NCBI RefSeq assembly: GCF_000826655.1
Contig: NZ_JXJO01000017.1
Location: 468,261-532,260, forward strand
DNA from: Psychroserpens damuponensis
Lineage (GTDB): Bacteria; Bacteroidota; Bacteroidia; Flavobacteriales; Flavobacteriaceae
DNA: 64,000 nucleotides
Direction: 5' to 3'
In this document: one piece after another, positions 8,622 to 17,241 of the stretch
Layout of the letters: each line of letters begins with the position of its first letter
Numbering within the stretch: the first letter of the stretch is position 1
Notes under the pieces: generated by a model
The model's database searches: none
The model's input: only the letters and a program-made list of their open reading frames with translations
Told to the model about the DNA's origin: nothing
Position numbers and translations under genes: made by a program

Positions 8622-9410
8622 ATGAGTTTTGCAAAATGGATAGGAGGCGCTTTGGGTTGGTCTTTTGGTGGACCAATTGGAGCCATCATAGGTTTGGCTA
8701 TTGGAAGTTTAATTGATGGATCTACAAAAGGTGGCGGTTTTTTATTAGGCGATGGAGATACGCAGCAGCAAAGACGTTCAAGGCAAAACACCTCTCAATC
8801 TAGAACTCATACTCGTACTCGTACACAAACGCGATCGGGAGACTTTGAAGTAAGTCTTTTAATATTAGCCTCAGTAGTGATTAAAGCAGATGGTAAACAA
8901 GACCAAAGCGAGTTAGATTTTGTACGTCAACAATTTGTGAGCATGTATGGCAAAGATCGAGCTAATCATGCGTTTAAGCTTTTTAAAAATGTAAGTAAAC
9001 AACAAATACCTGTACGTAAAGTATGTTTGCAAATACGTGAAATGATGGATCACTCTTCACGGTTACAATTGCTTCATTTCCTCTTCGGAATAGCTAAAGC
9101 AGACGGTATGGTAACTGATGATGAAGTGTCTCAAATCTATATGATCTCTGGTTATTTAGGTATTAGTTCTCGCGACTACGCAAGTATCAAAGCCATGTTT
9201 TATAACAGCTCAGATAATGCTTATAAAATTTTAGAAATCACAAAAGAGGCCACCGATGATGATGTTAAAAAAGCGTACCGAAAAATGGCTAAAAAATACC
9301 ATCCAGATAAAGTTATTCATTTAGGTGAAGAACATCAAAAAGGTGCCGAAGAAAAATTTAAACAAGTGCAAATGGCTTATGAACAATTACAAAAAGAACG
9401 TGGATTTTAA
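8622..9410 (+). CDS. DjlA-like co-chaperone: TerB domain plus C-terminal J domain
   Basis: 262 aa. The N-terminus (residues 3-33) is a glycine-rich hydrophobic segment (GGALGWSFGGPIGAIIGLAIG), as in membrane-anchored DjlA. A Gln/Arg/Thr-rich linker (about 50-70) precedes a TerB-like helical domain (about 75-185, SVVIKADGKQDQSELDFV). The J domain follows, with the HPD motif at H227-P228-D229. It should stimulate DnaK ATPase at the inner membrane. The last codons overlap by 4 bp the end of the convergent small gene at 9407. Confidence 0.88.
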   Translation: MSFAKWIGGALGWSFGGPIGAIIGLAIGSLIDGSTKGGGFLLGDGDTQQQRRSRQNTSQSRTHTRTRTQTRSGDFEVSLLILASVVIKADGKQDQSELDFVRQQFVSMYGKDRANHAFKLFKNVSKQQIPVRKVCLQIREMMDHSSRLQLLHFLFGIAKADGMVTDDEVSQIYMISGYLGISSRDYASIKAMFYNSSDNAYKILEITKEATDDDVKKAYRKMAKKYHPDKVIHLGEEHQKGAEEKFKQVQMAYEQLQKERGF

Positions 9411-9562
9411 TCTTTAGTCAATTTATTTTTATTGTTTATTTTCTTTTCAATGTGCTTAAAATAGCGTTTTTCTCTATATTTTCTGTAGATAAAAACAGAG
9501 ATTACGATAAGTCCAAGTATCATAAATCCGCCTTGTCCTGTGATGTAATTAAGTATGTCCAT
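9407..9562 (-). CDS. Small single-span membrane protein, hypothetical
   Basis: 51 aa when started at the ATG at 9562. The same frame is open to 9694, but the extra 44 codons look non-coding and lie upstream of a -7 box at 9608-9615 that fits a start at 9562. Residues about 11-28 form one membrane segment (GGFMILGLIVISVFIY), followed by a strongly basic tail (YRKYREKRYFKHIEKK and more lysines), so an N-out, C-in topology is expected. No family is recognised. It is convergent with, and overlaps by 4 bp, the DjlA-like gene. Confidence 0.55.
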   Translation of the reverse strand: MDILNYITGQGGFMILGLIVISVFIYRKYREKRYFKHIEKKINNKNKLTKD

Positions 9563-9607
9563 GATATTAAATAAAAACCTATAGTCGTTAATTATAATTT
9601 CACCTTT

Positions 9608-9615
9608 CAAATCTA
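9608..9615 (-). promoter_or_regulatory. -7 box (TAGATTTG) for the small membrane protein gene
   Basis: Reads TAGATTTG on the minus strand and matches TAnnTTTG. Transcription would start near 9601, about 40 nt before the ATG at 9562, which supports the short version of that gene. Confidence 0.45.
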
Positions 9616-9731
9616 ATTTGGTATTATAATTGCACAATTTTATAAAAATTTTAGGAGACCTTTTTGACTTTTGACCATTAATAAGTAAAGCCAATTAAGT
9701 TTTATAGATTAATTGGACTAAAAAAACCTCT

Positions 9732-10274
9732 ATGAGCGATCAAGACATTTTAGTACTTTTTAAAAACGGTCAACGCGAGAAAGCGTTCCAAAAACTTTAC
9801 TACCTCTACCCTAGAATTGAGACATTGATACTCTCAAAAGGAGGCAATAAAGATGATGCAAGTGATGTGTTTCAAGAAGCACTCATTATTTTAAACCGAA
9901 ACCTGCAAACCTCACATTTTAAACTCACCTCATCGTTTTATACTTATCTATATTCGGTATCACGATTTGTATGGTCAGATATTCAAAAAAGTTACTCCAA
10001 ACAACAATTACAAGAACTTAATGCGCAAGAGGTTGAGATTTTTCAAAATGTTATTGAAGAAAAAAAATATCAACTTGCCGAACATGCTTTTCTAGACATA
10101 GGAAAACGATGTCAACAACTATTACAACTGTTTTATCACAAAGCCATGTCGTTTAAAGACATCGCAAATGAGATGCAATTTAAATCTTCAAAAGTTGCAA
10201 AAAACCAGAAGTATAAATGCTTAAAAAAAGCAAAAGACATCTATCAAACCAAATTAAAACAGGTTCAATCCTAA
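9732..10274 (+). CDS. RNA polymerase sigma factor, ECF (sigma-70) family
   Basis: 180 aa, typical for ECF sigma factors. Residues about 20-80 fit sigma region 2 (AFQKLYYLYPRIETLIL then DDASDVFQEALIILNRN). Residues about 120-170 fit region 4 (CQQLLQLFYHKAMSFKDIANEMQF), which reads the -35 region. Such factors redirect RNA polymerase on release from a membrane anti-sigma partner. The next gene starts 12 bp downstream and has an anti-sigma-like N-terminus plus one membrane span, so the two are very likely a cognate pair. The upstream region lacks the housekeeping TAnnTTTG box, which would fit autoregulation. Confidence 0.9.
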   Translation: MSDQDILVLFKNGQREKAFQKLYYLYPRIETLILSKGGNKDDASDVFQEALIILNRNLQTSHFKLTSSFYTYLYSVSRFVWSDIQKSYSKQQLQELNAQEVEIFQNVIEEKKYQLAEHAFLDIGKRCQQLLQLFYHKAMSFKDIANEMQFKSSKVAKNQKYKCLKKAKDIYQTKLKQVQS

Positions 10275-10286
10275 AAACGAAATCGC

Positions 10287-12458
10287 ATGGACACGTACAC
10301 GCAATATATAGCACTCATAAACGATTACCTAAATAATGTGCTCTCTAAAGAGGCACGATTAGAGTTTGAAACTAAACTTCAAAACGACCTCGAATTTAAT
10401 ACCATTTACCAAGAACATATTATTTTCATAAATGGATTAGAACGCATTGATATTAAAAGCGATATTCAAAACGCAAAACGAACATATTATACTGAAAAGT
10501 GGTTGAAAATCTCTGGGATTTCCATCATAATTATTGGAGTAATAATTACGTTATACACCTTAGTTTTTAATACTTCGGAAAAGGAACCAACACCAAACTC
10601 TAATACGTTTAATTCAATAATTGTAGACTCTACAACAACCCAAACATCAATAGTTAAAAAGGTTACAGATTCCTCAAAAATCAAAACTATTGAAACAACG
10701 CCTGAACATGAAATTAGCTTTTCTACAACCACAAATCAGAGAAAATTTGGAAGCGTTTCATCTACCAAAATGGATATAACAAAACAACCACAACTACTCA
10801 AAATTAATGTAGATAAAGACACCATAATTAGATGCAAAGAAGGCACTATTCTAACCATTACTAAAGGTGCTTTTATCAATCCAAAGTCAAAAAAATCGGT
10901 ATCAGGAACAATAGAATTACAAGTTACTGAGTATTATAAACTATCCGATATATTACTGGCAAACCTTTCCACAGTTTCTAATGGTAAACAACTAGAAACT
11001 GGTGGTATGTTATTTATTGAAGCTAAGCAAGGCTCTATTGATTTAGAATTAAAAGACGATTTACCTATTGAAGTTTCATTTCCGTCGAAAAATAAAAAAC
11101 CAGGAATGCAATTATTCTCAGGAGAATGGCAAGGTGAAAACATCAATTGGTCACTTCAAAATGACGCTAGTGTTGATGATATATTGATTTCCGAAGAACA
11201 TATTGAAGAACTCGTAGAAGTACCTTTTAATGTGGTAGAGCAAGCTCCAATATTTCCTGGTTGCGAAAATGAAACCACTAATGACGCTAGAAAACGATGC
11301 ATGAAAGATGCGATTTCTAAATTTATAAAAAGACGTTTTAACACCAACCTTGGTGCAGATTTAGGATTATCAGGACGACAACAAATCAATTCCATTTTCA
11401 GGATTGATACCGAAGGAAATATTGTTTTTATTCAATCTAGAGGCTCACATCCAAGATTAAGCGAAGAGGCTGATCGTATTATTTCATTATTACCAAAAAT
11501 GATTCCTGGTAAGCAACGCGGTAAAGCCGTTATTGTACCTTACTCTCTGCCTATTAACTTTGATATTAAAGGTGACAATACCATTACTGGTAATTTAATT
11601 AATAAAGATACTGTATCAATGGCTACGAGTATCGCTTTTGATAGTCGCTTAATAAGCGCTAGAGAAATGGATACCATTTACGAAGACAAACGTGGTATGG
11701 TTGAATTTATTAGAGAAGTGATGCACGACAAAGATTTTCCTGTAGATGCTCAATTTATAAGTGAATGGGAACAATACAAAAAACAAAAACTAATTAGACG
11801 TATTAGTTTAGAAACCAAGCCAAATTATATTGAAAGCGCCATCATTTTAAGAAAACCATTGTTAGACATGGCAAACACCAAATTTAAAATTCTAGAAGAT
11901 GATTCTATTACACGAGGTGGTCATATTATTAGAGTGCCTTGGGACAAAACTAAAATTCCGTCAAGCTCTAGAGGCTATAAACTTGTACCAAAACCATTAT
12001 ATCAAGCAGGACGTCAAATGGTGACAAAATCAGAGTTTGAAGAAGGTTTAGACGATGTTACAAATACAAGTATTTCATCAAGAGATGTTGGTAATTACGT
12101 TTTAAAAACATCAAAATTGGGTTGGATTAACTGTGATCGTTTTATTAACGGTCGTACCACTCGAATTAAATACAAACTCAAAATTAAAAATGCTGAAGAA
12201 GCCAGTATTAATATGGTTTTTAAATCTTTAAATTCAGTATTACCAAGCTGGCACACTAATGATGTTTATGATTTTAGAACTGTGGGAGCAAACGAAAATG
12301 TTATTTTAGTTGCCATAAAACGTAAAAACGGTAAACTTTATTACGATACTGTTGATACCAAAACAGCATCTAATCCAAACGTTAATTTTAATTTTAAAGA
12401 AGTTAACCTTGAAGATTTAAAAATAGAATTAGAAAAACTAACTCGTAATTCTAAATAA
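10287..12458 (+). CDS. Membrane anti-sigma-like protein with TonB-C-like domain (probable partner of the upstream ECF sigma)
   Basis: 723 aa. Residues 1-65 resemble the cytoplasmic anti-sigma segment of Bacteroidota (YIALINDYLNNVLSKEARLE, FETKLQNDLEF). One membrane span lies at about 72-94 (ISGISIIIIGVIITLYTLVF). A Ser/Thr-rich linker (95-160) leads into a periplasmic domain (about 165-290) that has the ZU5-like opening GTILTITKGAFINP and the segment LETGGMLFIEA. At about 303-440 comes a TonB-C-like domain that begins VVEQAPIFPGCE and contains two cysteines. The C-terminal 280 residues include LGWINCDRF and are unassigned. In this group the TonB-C-like unit occurs in many proteins that are not classical TonB. 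Sigma sequestration is inferred from position and topology. Confidence 0.75.
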   Translation: MDTYTQYIALINDYLNNVLSKEARLEFETKLQNDLEFNTIYQEHIIFINGLERIDIKSDIQNAKRTYYTEKWLKISGISIIIIGVIITLYTLVFNTSEKEPTPNSNTFNSIIVDSTTTQTSIVKKVTDSSKIKTIETTPEHEISFSTTTNQRKFGSVSSTKMDITKQPQLLKINVDKDTIIRCKEGTILTITKGAFINPKSKKSVSGTIELQVTEYYKLSDILLANLSTVSNGKQLETGGMLFIEAKQGSIDLELKDDLPIEVSFPSKNKKPGMQLFSGEWQGENINWSLQNDASVDDILISEEHIEELVEVPFNVVEQAPIFPGCENETTNDARKRCMKDAISKFIKRRFNTNLGADLGLSGRQQINSIFRIDTEGNIVFIQSRGSHPRLSEEADRIISLLPKMIPGKQRGKAVIVPYSLPINFDIKGDNTITGNLINKDTVSMATSIAFDSRLISAREMDTIYEDKRGMVEFIREVMHDKDFPVDAQFISEWEQYKKQKLIRRISLETKPNYIESAIILRKPLLDMANTKFKILEDDSITRGGHIIRVPWDKTKIPSSSRGYKLVPKPLYQAGRQMVTKSEFEEGLDDVTNTSISSRDVGNYVLKTSKLGWINCDRFINGRTTRIKYKLKIKNAEEASINMVFKSLNSVLPSWHTNDVYDFRTVGANENVILVAIKRKNGKLYYDTVDTKTASNPNVNFNFKEVNLEDLKIELEKLTRNSK

Positions 12459-12723
12459 GACATCTAAGGAATGTCTAAAACTCAAGCGACCAGTTTTAGT
12501 ATTATGAAGTCGTTTTTTTACTTCGGAAATTTTAGGACTACATTAATAGTTCATTTTTTATCATTTTAAACCAACTAAAACTTTACCTAATACAAACACT
12601 ATTCTCGTAAAAGCAACATTATGTTACATATAGCGCATACTTTGTTACAATAGTTTTAAGTATAAATAAAGGCTTCAATTATTTTTATCATCTACAAATC
12701 AGGTATTTAAACCTTAAAACAAT

Positions 12724-13899
12724 ATGATGATGAAATCACTCTTACTTTTTATAGGACTTCTAATGTCTGGATTAACCTTTACTCAAAACTCCATAAACTA
12801 TAAAGCAATCATAAAAGACAGTAACGGTAATGTTGTAAATAACGAAACCATAGCAGTTAGATTCGGTATTATTAATGAATCTGAATCTACAACAGTGTAT
12901 CAAGAGCAGTTTTTATCGGTAGTCACAAACGAGAATGGACTTATCATTTTAGACATAGGAGAAGGTAATCCATCCATCGGTTTCTTTGAGAATATTAATT
13001 GGAACAATGGAGATTTGTATGCTTTAACCGTTCATGTAAATCTTAATGATGGCTCAGGTTATATAGATATGGGAACGAGCTCTTTTAATTCGGTACCATT
13101 TTCACAAGTAGCTTCATCAATTGCTAACATCCCAACGAGAACTCTAGAAATCTCTGGAGTTGGAGAACAAAAATTACGCATTAATTCTAATGATGGCGAC
13201 CTCACTTCATTAGAATTTTTAAGAACTGGATCGAGTACAGATTGGAAAATAGAAAATTCTAACACGTGGTTAGATTTATTAATTTCTGAAAGTGATTTTC
13301 AAAATACTAGTATTGCATTTTCTTTTCATAAAGACGGTCGTTTAGGCATAAACAACAGCAATCCTATCGAAGAACTTGATGTCACAGGAACTATTAGATC
13401 ATCTGATCTCGCTGGTACAGGCTCGCGAAATGTTGTTGCTGACGCACAAGGAAATCTTGTTATAAGCTCTGAAACAAAATACATCTCTATTAATCCAGTA
13501 GCTTTTCATGCTAAAACGCCACTTGGAGTAGAAGTATCATCAACCGTTATTACAGGCAACGGACTCTCAGGACAGTCTGGAGATAAACTTTTTCAAACCA
13601 ACTTAAACATTCCACATGGAGCTACCCTAACTGGTGTTACGGTACATTATGTTGATAATTCACCAACCTCAAATATGACGTTCCAACTAGAAAGAAGACC
13701 TGTAAATAACAATACTTCGGTTTTAGTTGTTGATGGTACGTCTTTAGGAAGTAGCTCTGCACATCGATTTTTTACAGTTGCTCCATTAGGGTTTATTAAT
13801 ATAGATAATTCTACATACACCTATATAATGAAAGTACGTTCAACCAATTGGGAAAATCAAATGTATGTCTCAGGTGTTGTAATTTCTTATGTGGAGTAA
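12724..13899 (+). CDS. Secreted protein with tail-fibre-like head region, hypothetical
   Basis: 391 aa (first of three consecutive Met codons used). It has a signal peptide of about 20 residues ending TFTQN. The first part (INYKAIIKDSNGNVV, NETIAVRFGI) is the usual opening of a widespread Bacteroidota family of secreted proteins that often carry tail-fibre or collagen-like stalks. In the middle, RLGINNSNPIEELDVTGTI is the characteristic repeat seen in those proteins. The C-terminal 140 residues form a beta-rich domain. There is no T9SS sorting domain. It follows the sigma/anti-sigma pair with a 265-bp gap and no terminator seen, so being a target of that sigma factor is possible but unproven. 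Confidence 0.72.
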   Translation: MMMKSLLLFIGLLMSGLTFTQNSINYKAIIKDSNGNVVNNETIAVRFGIINESESTTVYQEQFLSVVTNENGLIILDIGEGNPSIGFFENINWNNGDLYALTVHVNLNDGSGYIDMGTSSFNSVPFSQVASSIANIPTRTLEISGVGEQKLRINSNDGDLTSLEFLRTGSSTDWKIENSNTWLDLLISESDFQNTSIAFSFHKDGRLGINNSNPIEELDVTGTIRSSDLAGTGSRNVVADAQGNLVISSETKYISINPVAFHAKTPLGVEVSSTVITGNGLSGQSGDKLFQTNLNIPHGATLTGVTVHYVDNSPTSNMTFQLERRPVNNNTSVLVVDGTSLGSSSAHRFFTVAPLGFINIDNSTYTYIMKVRSTNWENQMYVSGVVISYVE

Positions 13900-13982
13900 T
13901 GTTACAAATACGTTCAGTGTGACATTTCGCCTTAACAACTGAAATTCATACTGTCGTTCAGAAAAAATAAAGACTGAAGATT

Positions 13983-15143
13983 CTACCCTCTAAACAAAAA
14001 GAAATCGTCCTTCATATCTTCAATTTGAGCATCTTCATTAGTAATAATGTAATCAATGGCTTGCGTTGTAAAAGCATTACCTTTTACAGTGAGGGACACG
14101 ATGTTTTTATTAATCTCAATCATATTATTTTTTAGAGCTAAATCTAAAACCGTTTTAGAGCGCACTTTTTGCCAATTGATATGTTCATTTAAGTGATTCA
14201 CATGACGTTCTCGTTCTTCATCATGGTTTTTTAAATGCAGCAAAAAAGTGAGTAAGGATACTTCTGTACGTTGTTGTTTTTCTCGATACATCACTGCAAA
14301 AACACCTTTACTTGGCGCAAATAAATAAACTAACAAAAATAAAAATCCTAATACTGTTGTGATTGAACCCGAAATAGACGCATCTAATTGATGTGCTACC
14401 CAATAACCTGCGATTGCGCTAAAAACCCCAAAGAGTATTGAAAGTGACAACATTTTCTTTAAATCTGTTGTTAACAAATAGGCCGTTGCAGCTGGAGCAA
14501 TCATGAGCGCAACAACTAAAATTGCACCAACAGCATCAAAAGCACCTACAGTGGTTATTGATGATACTGTCATTAATCCGTAATGAATAATCACAGGAGA
14601 AAACCCTAAGGATGCTGCTAAGCCTTTATCAAACGTACTAAGTTTTAGCTCTTTAAAAAACGCTAGTAATAATACAATTGTAATAATTAAAATGACACCG
14701 ATCACCCAAAGTGCTTTAGGACCAACATCTACACCAGAAATTAGTAAACGATCAAAAGGCGCTAATGCTAACTCTCCAACTAAAACCGCATCAATATCAA
14801 GATGCACATCATTTGCTTTTTTTGCAATCATTAATACTCCAATACTAAATAACACAGGAAACACTAAACCAATGGCTGTATCTTCTTTTACCAATCCTGT
14901 TTTTTGGATATACTCAACCAAAACAACAGTTACAACTCCTGTTAAAGCAGCTAATAAAATTAATAAAGGCGAGTTTAAATCTTGGGTAATAAAAAAACCA
15001 ACTACAATTCCAGGAAGTATGGAATGACTAATGGCATCGCTTATCATGGCCATTTTACGAAGTACTAAAAACGTCCCAGGAATAGCACAAGCAACAGCTA
15101 CTAGACTCGCTATAAGTTGTATTTCTATTTGTGCACTACTCAT
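13983..15143 (-). CDS. Metal ABC transporter permease 2 (ABC-3 family) with C-terminal winged-helix-like extension
   Basis: 386 aa, about 100 longer than classical ZnuB/MntB-type permeases. Residues 1-275 contain 8-9 hydrophobic spans of the ABC-3 family, with the typical LRKMAMISDAISHSILPGI near residue 28 and a conserved FGVFSAIAGYW segment. From about residue 290 a soluble tail follows. LLTFLLHLKNHDEERERHV leads into a helix-turn-helix-like part (QKVRSKTVLDLALKNNMIE, VSLTVKGNAF) resembling a DtxR-type winged helix. It overlaps the end of permease 1 by 8 bp, so translation is coupled. It is the last gene of the five-gene operon starting at the TonB-dependent receptor. The metal is inferred to be Mn or Fe. 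Confidence 0.88.
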   Translation of the reverse strand: MSSAQIEIQLIASLVAVACAIPGTFLVLRKMAMISDAISHSILPGIVVGFFITQDLNSPLLILLAALTGVVTVVLVEYIQKTGLVKEDTAIGLVFPVLFSIGVLMIAKKANDVHLDIDAVLVGELALAPFDRLLISGVDVGPKALWVIGVILIITIVLLLAFFKELKLSTFDKGLAASLGFSPVIIHYGLMTVSSITTVGAFDAVGAILVVALMIAPAATAYLLTTDLKKMLSLSILFGVFSAIAGYWVAHQLDASISGSITTVLGFLFLLVYLFAPSKGVFAVMYREKQQRTEVSLLTFLLHLKNHDEERERHVNHLNEHINWQKVRSKTVLDLALKNNMIEINKNIVSLTVKGNAFTTQAIDYIITNEDAQIEDMKDDFFLFRG

Positions 15144-16263
15144 CGTTCTTGGATAATTGATTATATAAATTTAAAGCCGATTCAAACCCTTCGTTTGTCA
15201 AACTCCAAGTAGACCCTTTTAATGTCACGTAATTTTTTTCTACCAGTTTTTTAAGAGTCCCTTTGGTATACCCTTGAAACCCATTTAGGATTTTAATTTC
15301 GTGTGGATGAGTAATGTCTGCATGCGACTCTGCAATATGATACATAAACGCTAAAGTTTTATGCAATTCTAAATCGCGTCGATTTTTTATAAATCGAATT
15401 TGTTTAAATAACAAACCGCGACTTGGAGAGAATATAAAAGAGATGAGTACAAAAACCGCTGCTACTAACACAATAACAGGACCTGTAGATAAATTATTTT
15501 GACTCGCACTAATTGCTGTGCCAAAAACACCCGAAAACGCACCAAAAATCGCAGCTAAAACCACCATTGTTGCGAGACTATTTGTCCATTGTCGTGCTGC
15601 AGCTGCAGGTGCCAAAAGCATAGCACTCATTAATACAACACCAACGGTTTGCAACCCTAAAACAATAGCCAAAACAATAAAGCTCGTAATTAAAATATCA
15701 ATCAATTTTGTATTAAATCCAAGAGTTTTAGCATAGTCTTTATCAAAGAGTAAAATTTTAAATTCTTTCCAAAAAAGTAATAATACAAAAAGGCAAATAC
15801 CTGTTACAATAGCCATCATCCACACATCACTTTCTACCAGTGTTGCTGCTTGACCAAATAAGTACTTATCTAGTCCAGCTTGATTGGCATTGGGTTGTTT
15901 TTGTATAAAAGTAAGCAAGAGCATTCCGAAGCCAAAAAACAACGATAGAATTAAACCTAAAGCCGTATCAGATTTTAAGTGGGTTTTTGTTATAATTCCA
16001 CGAATCCAGAAGGTTCCAATCAAACCACTCACTAAGGCTCCTAATAATAATGTATGACTGTCTTTTGCTCCAGTAATTAAAAACGAAATAGCGATTCCTG
16101 GTAAGGCAGCATGAGAAATGGCGTCACCAAGTAAACTCTGTTTTCTAAGTACCGCAAAACTACCTAACATACCTGTGACTGCACCAAGAATTGCAGTACC
16201 TAAGGTGATGGTTCTAAGCGTATAGTCTGTGAAAACTAGTTCTATGTAGTCTTTTAAATCGAT
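15136..16263 (-). CDS. Metal ABC transporter permease 1 (ABC-3 family), start codon non-canonical
   Basis: 375 aa if counted from an ATC codon at 16261-16263, or 344 aa from the first ATG at 16168-16170. The ATG lies in the middle of the first membrane span. The 31 upstream codons read as a proper N-terminus (IDLKDYIELVFTDYTLRTIT, then LGTAILGAVTG). This segment is equivalent to the N-terminus of permease 2. No ATG, GTG or TTG lies between the in-frame stop and that point. The core has the family segment LRKQSLLGDAISHAALPGI. A soluble C-terminal tail of about 90 residues again looks like a winged helix (HPHEIKILNGFQGYTKGTLK, then LVEKNYVTLKGSTWSLTNEG). It is coupled to permease 2 by an 8-bp overlap. 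Confidence 0.8.
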   Translation of the reverse strand: MDLKDYIELVFTDYTLRTITLGTAILGAVTGMLGSFAVLRKQSLLGDAISHAALPGIAISFLITGAKDSHTLLLGALVSGLIGTFWIRGIITKTHLKSDTALGLILSLFFGFGMLLLTFIQKQPNANQAGLDKYLFGQAATLVESDVWMMAIVTGICLFVLLLFWKEFKILLFDKDYAKTLGFNTKLIDILITSFIVLAIVLGLQTVGVVLMSAMLLAPAAAARQWTNSLATMVVLAAIFGAFSGVFGTAISASQNNLSTGPVIVLVAAVFVLISFIFSPSRGLLFKQIRFIKNRRDLELHKTLAFMYHIAESHADITHPHEIKILNGFQGYTKGTLKKLVEKNYVTLKGSTWSLTNEGFESALNLYNQLSKNDE

Positions 16264-16297
16264 TTTGTTTTATTTTATTTTTTATAACCCTTCCGTC

Positions 16298-16321
16298 TTT
16301 AAACTCTTTATTGAGTTTAAA
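16298..16321. repeat. Inverted repeat inside the metal-uptake operon
   Basis: TTTAAACTC and GAGTTTAAA (9 bp) around a 6-nt loop, in the 141-bp gap between the ATPase gene and permease 1, just before the unusual permease start. It could form an mRNA hairpin that affects processing or translation of the permeases. Confidence 0.5.
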
Positions 16322-16404
16322 TCCACCTTCCCTTAAAAAAAGGAAAGGAATTTATTAATCAGAGTAAGCACTAAAAATTGCAACTGCCTACTACAAACTC
16401 AATA

Positions 16405-17142
16405 TTATTCCTGTATACTCACTTTATAATTAATCCCATAAGTCTTCGTCAAATTATCATCGTTAAAAATATCTCTAACAGGACCTGTTGCTATTTTTTT
16501 AACGTTTAAAAAGGTTACCCAATCAAAATATTCGGGTACTGTTTGTAAATCATGATGTACAACGATTACTGTTTTACCTGCTTTACGCAATTCTTTTAAA
16601 ATGTTTATGATGGCAATTTCGGTAGTTGCATCAACACCTTGAAAGGGTTCATCCATAAAATAAATTGCAGCATCTTGTACTAAAGCACGAGCTAAAAATA
16701 TACGTTGTTGTTGCCCACCAGATAATTGGCTAATTTGCCTGCTTTTAAAAGCCAACATCCCAACTTTTTCTAGCGCTTCTAAAGCTGCTTTTTTTTGTTT
16801 TTGGCGTGGACGTTTTATCCAACCTAAACTACCGTAAGTTCCCATAGTAACAACATCAAGAGCTGTTGTTGGAAAATCCCAGTCTACACTTCCTTTTTGA
16901 GGTACATAAGCGACTAATGACCGTTGCTTTTCGTAAGATTTACCGTAGATTCTCACACTACCAGCAATAGGTTTTAAAATGCCTAAAATAGATTTAATAA
17001 GTGTGGATTTGCCTGCGCCATTTGGTCCAACGATAGCCATTAAAACACCTTCTGGAATTTCTAAATCGATATCCCAAAGTACAGGTTTGTAGTTGTAGGC
17101 TACGGTTAAATCGTCTACTTGTACTGCTATGTTTTGTTTCAT
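16405..17142 (-). CDS. Metal ABC transporter ATP-binding protein
   Basis: 245 aa, normal for the ZnuC/MntA/TroB ATPases. Walker [10 protein letters not shown] is at 39-47, the ABC signature LSGGQQQR at 140-147, and Walker B IYFMDEP at 160-166, followed by the switch histidine in [11 protein letters not shown]. It powers import through the two downstream permeases. It lies 99 bp after the substrate-binding lipoprotein gene, with a hairpin between them, and 141 bp before permease 1. The operon context with an MntR-type regulator suggests manganese, possibly iron, rather than zinc. Confidence 0.92.
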   Translation of the reverse strand: MKQNIAVQVDDLTVAYNYKPVLWDIDLEIPEGVLMAIVGPNGAGKSTLIKSILGILKPIAGSVRIYGKSYEKQRSLVAYVPQKGSVDWDFPTTALDVVTMGTYGSLGWIKRPRQKQKKAALEALEKVGMLAFKSRQISQLSGGQQQRIFLARALVQDAAIYFMDEPFQGVDATTEIAIINILKELRKAGKTVIVVHHDLQTVPEYFDWVTFLNVKKIATGPVRDIFNDDNLTKTYGINYKVSIQE

Positions 17143-17183
17143 ACTAAATCATCTTTTGTGTCATATAGAAGGAGGTATGACTA

Positions 17184-17215
17184 AAGAATCTTTTGTTTTA
17201 TTTTCTTAGATTCTT
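17184..17215. repeat. Inverted repeat in the gap between the substrate-binding protein and ATPase genes
   Basis: AAGAATCT and AGATTCTT (8 bp) with a 16-nt spacer. It could stabilise or process the operon mRNA, which would let the lipoprotein be made in excess over the transporter core. Confidence 0.4.
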
Positions 17216-17241
17216 CGCTTTGCCCTAAATAACATTCAGCC

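Noticed and set aside
9563..9694. N-terminal extension of the small membrane protein
   Set aside because: It includes the predicted promoter and lacks protein-like composition.
12500..12530. GAAGT/ACTTC with a T-run as a terminator after the anti-sigma-like gene
   Set aside because: The stem is only 5 bp and the T-run is in the loop, not after the stem.
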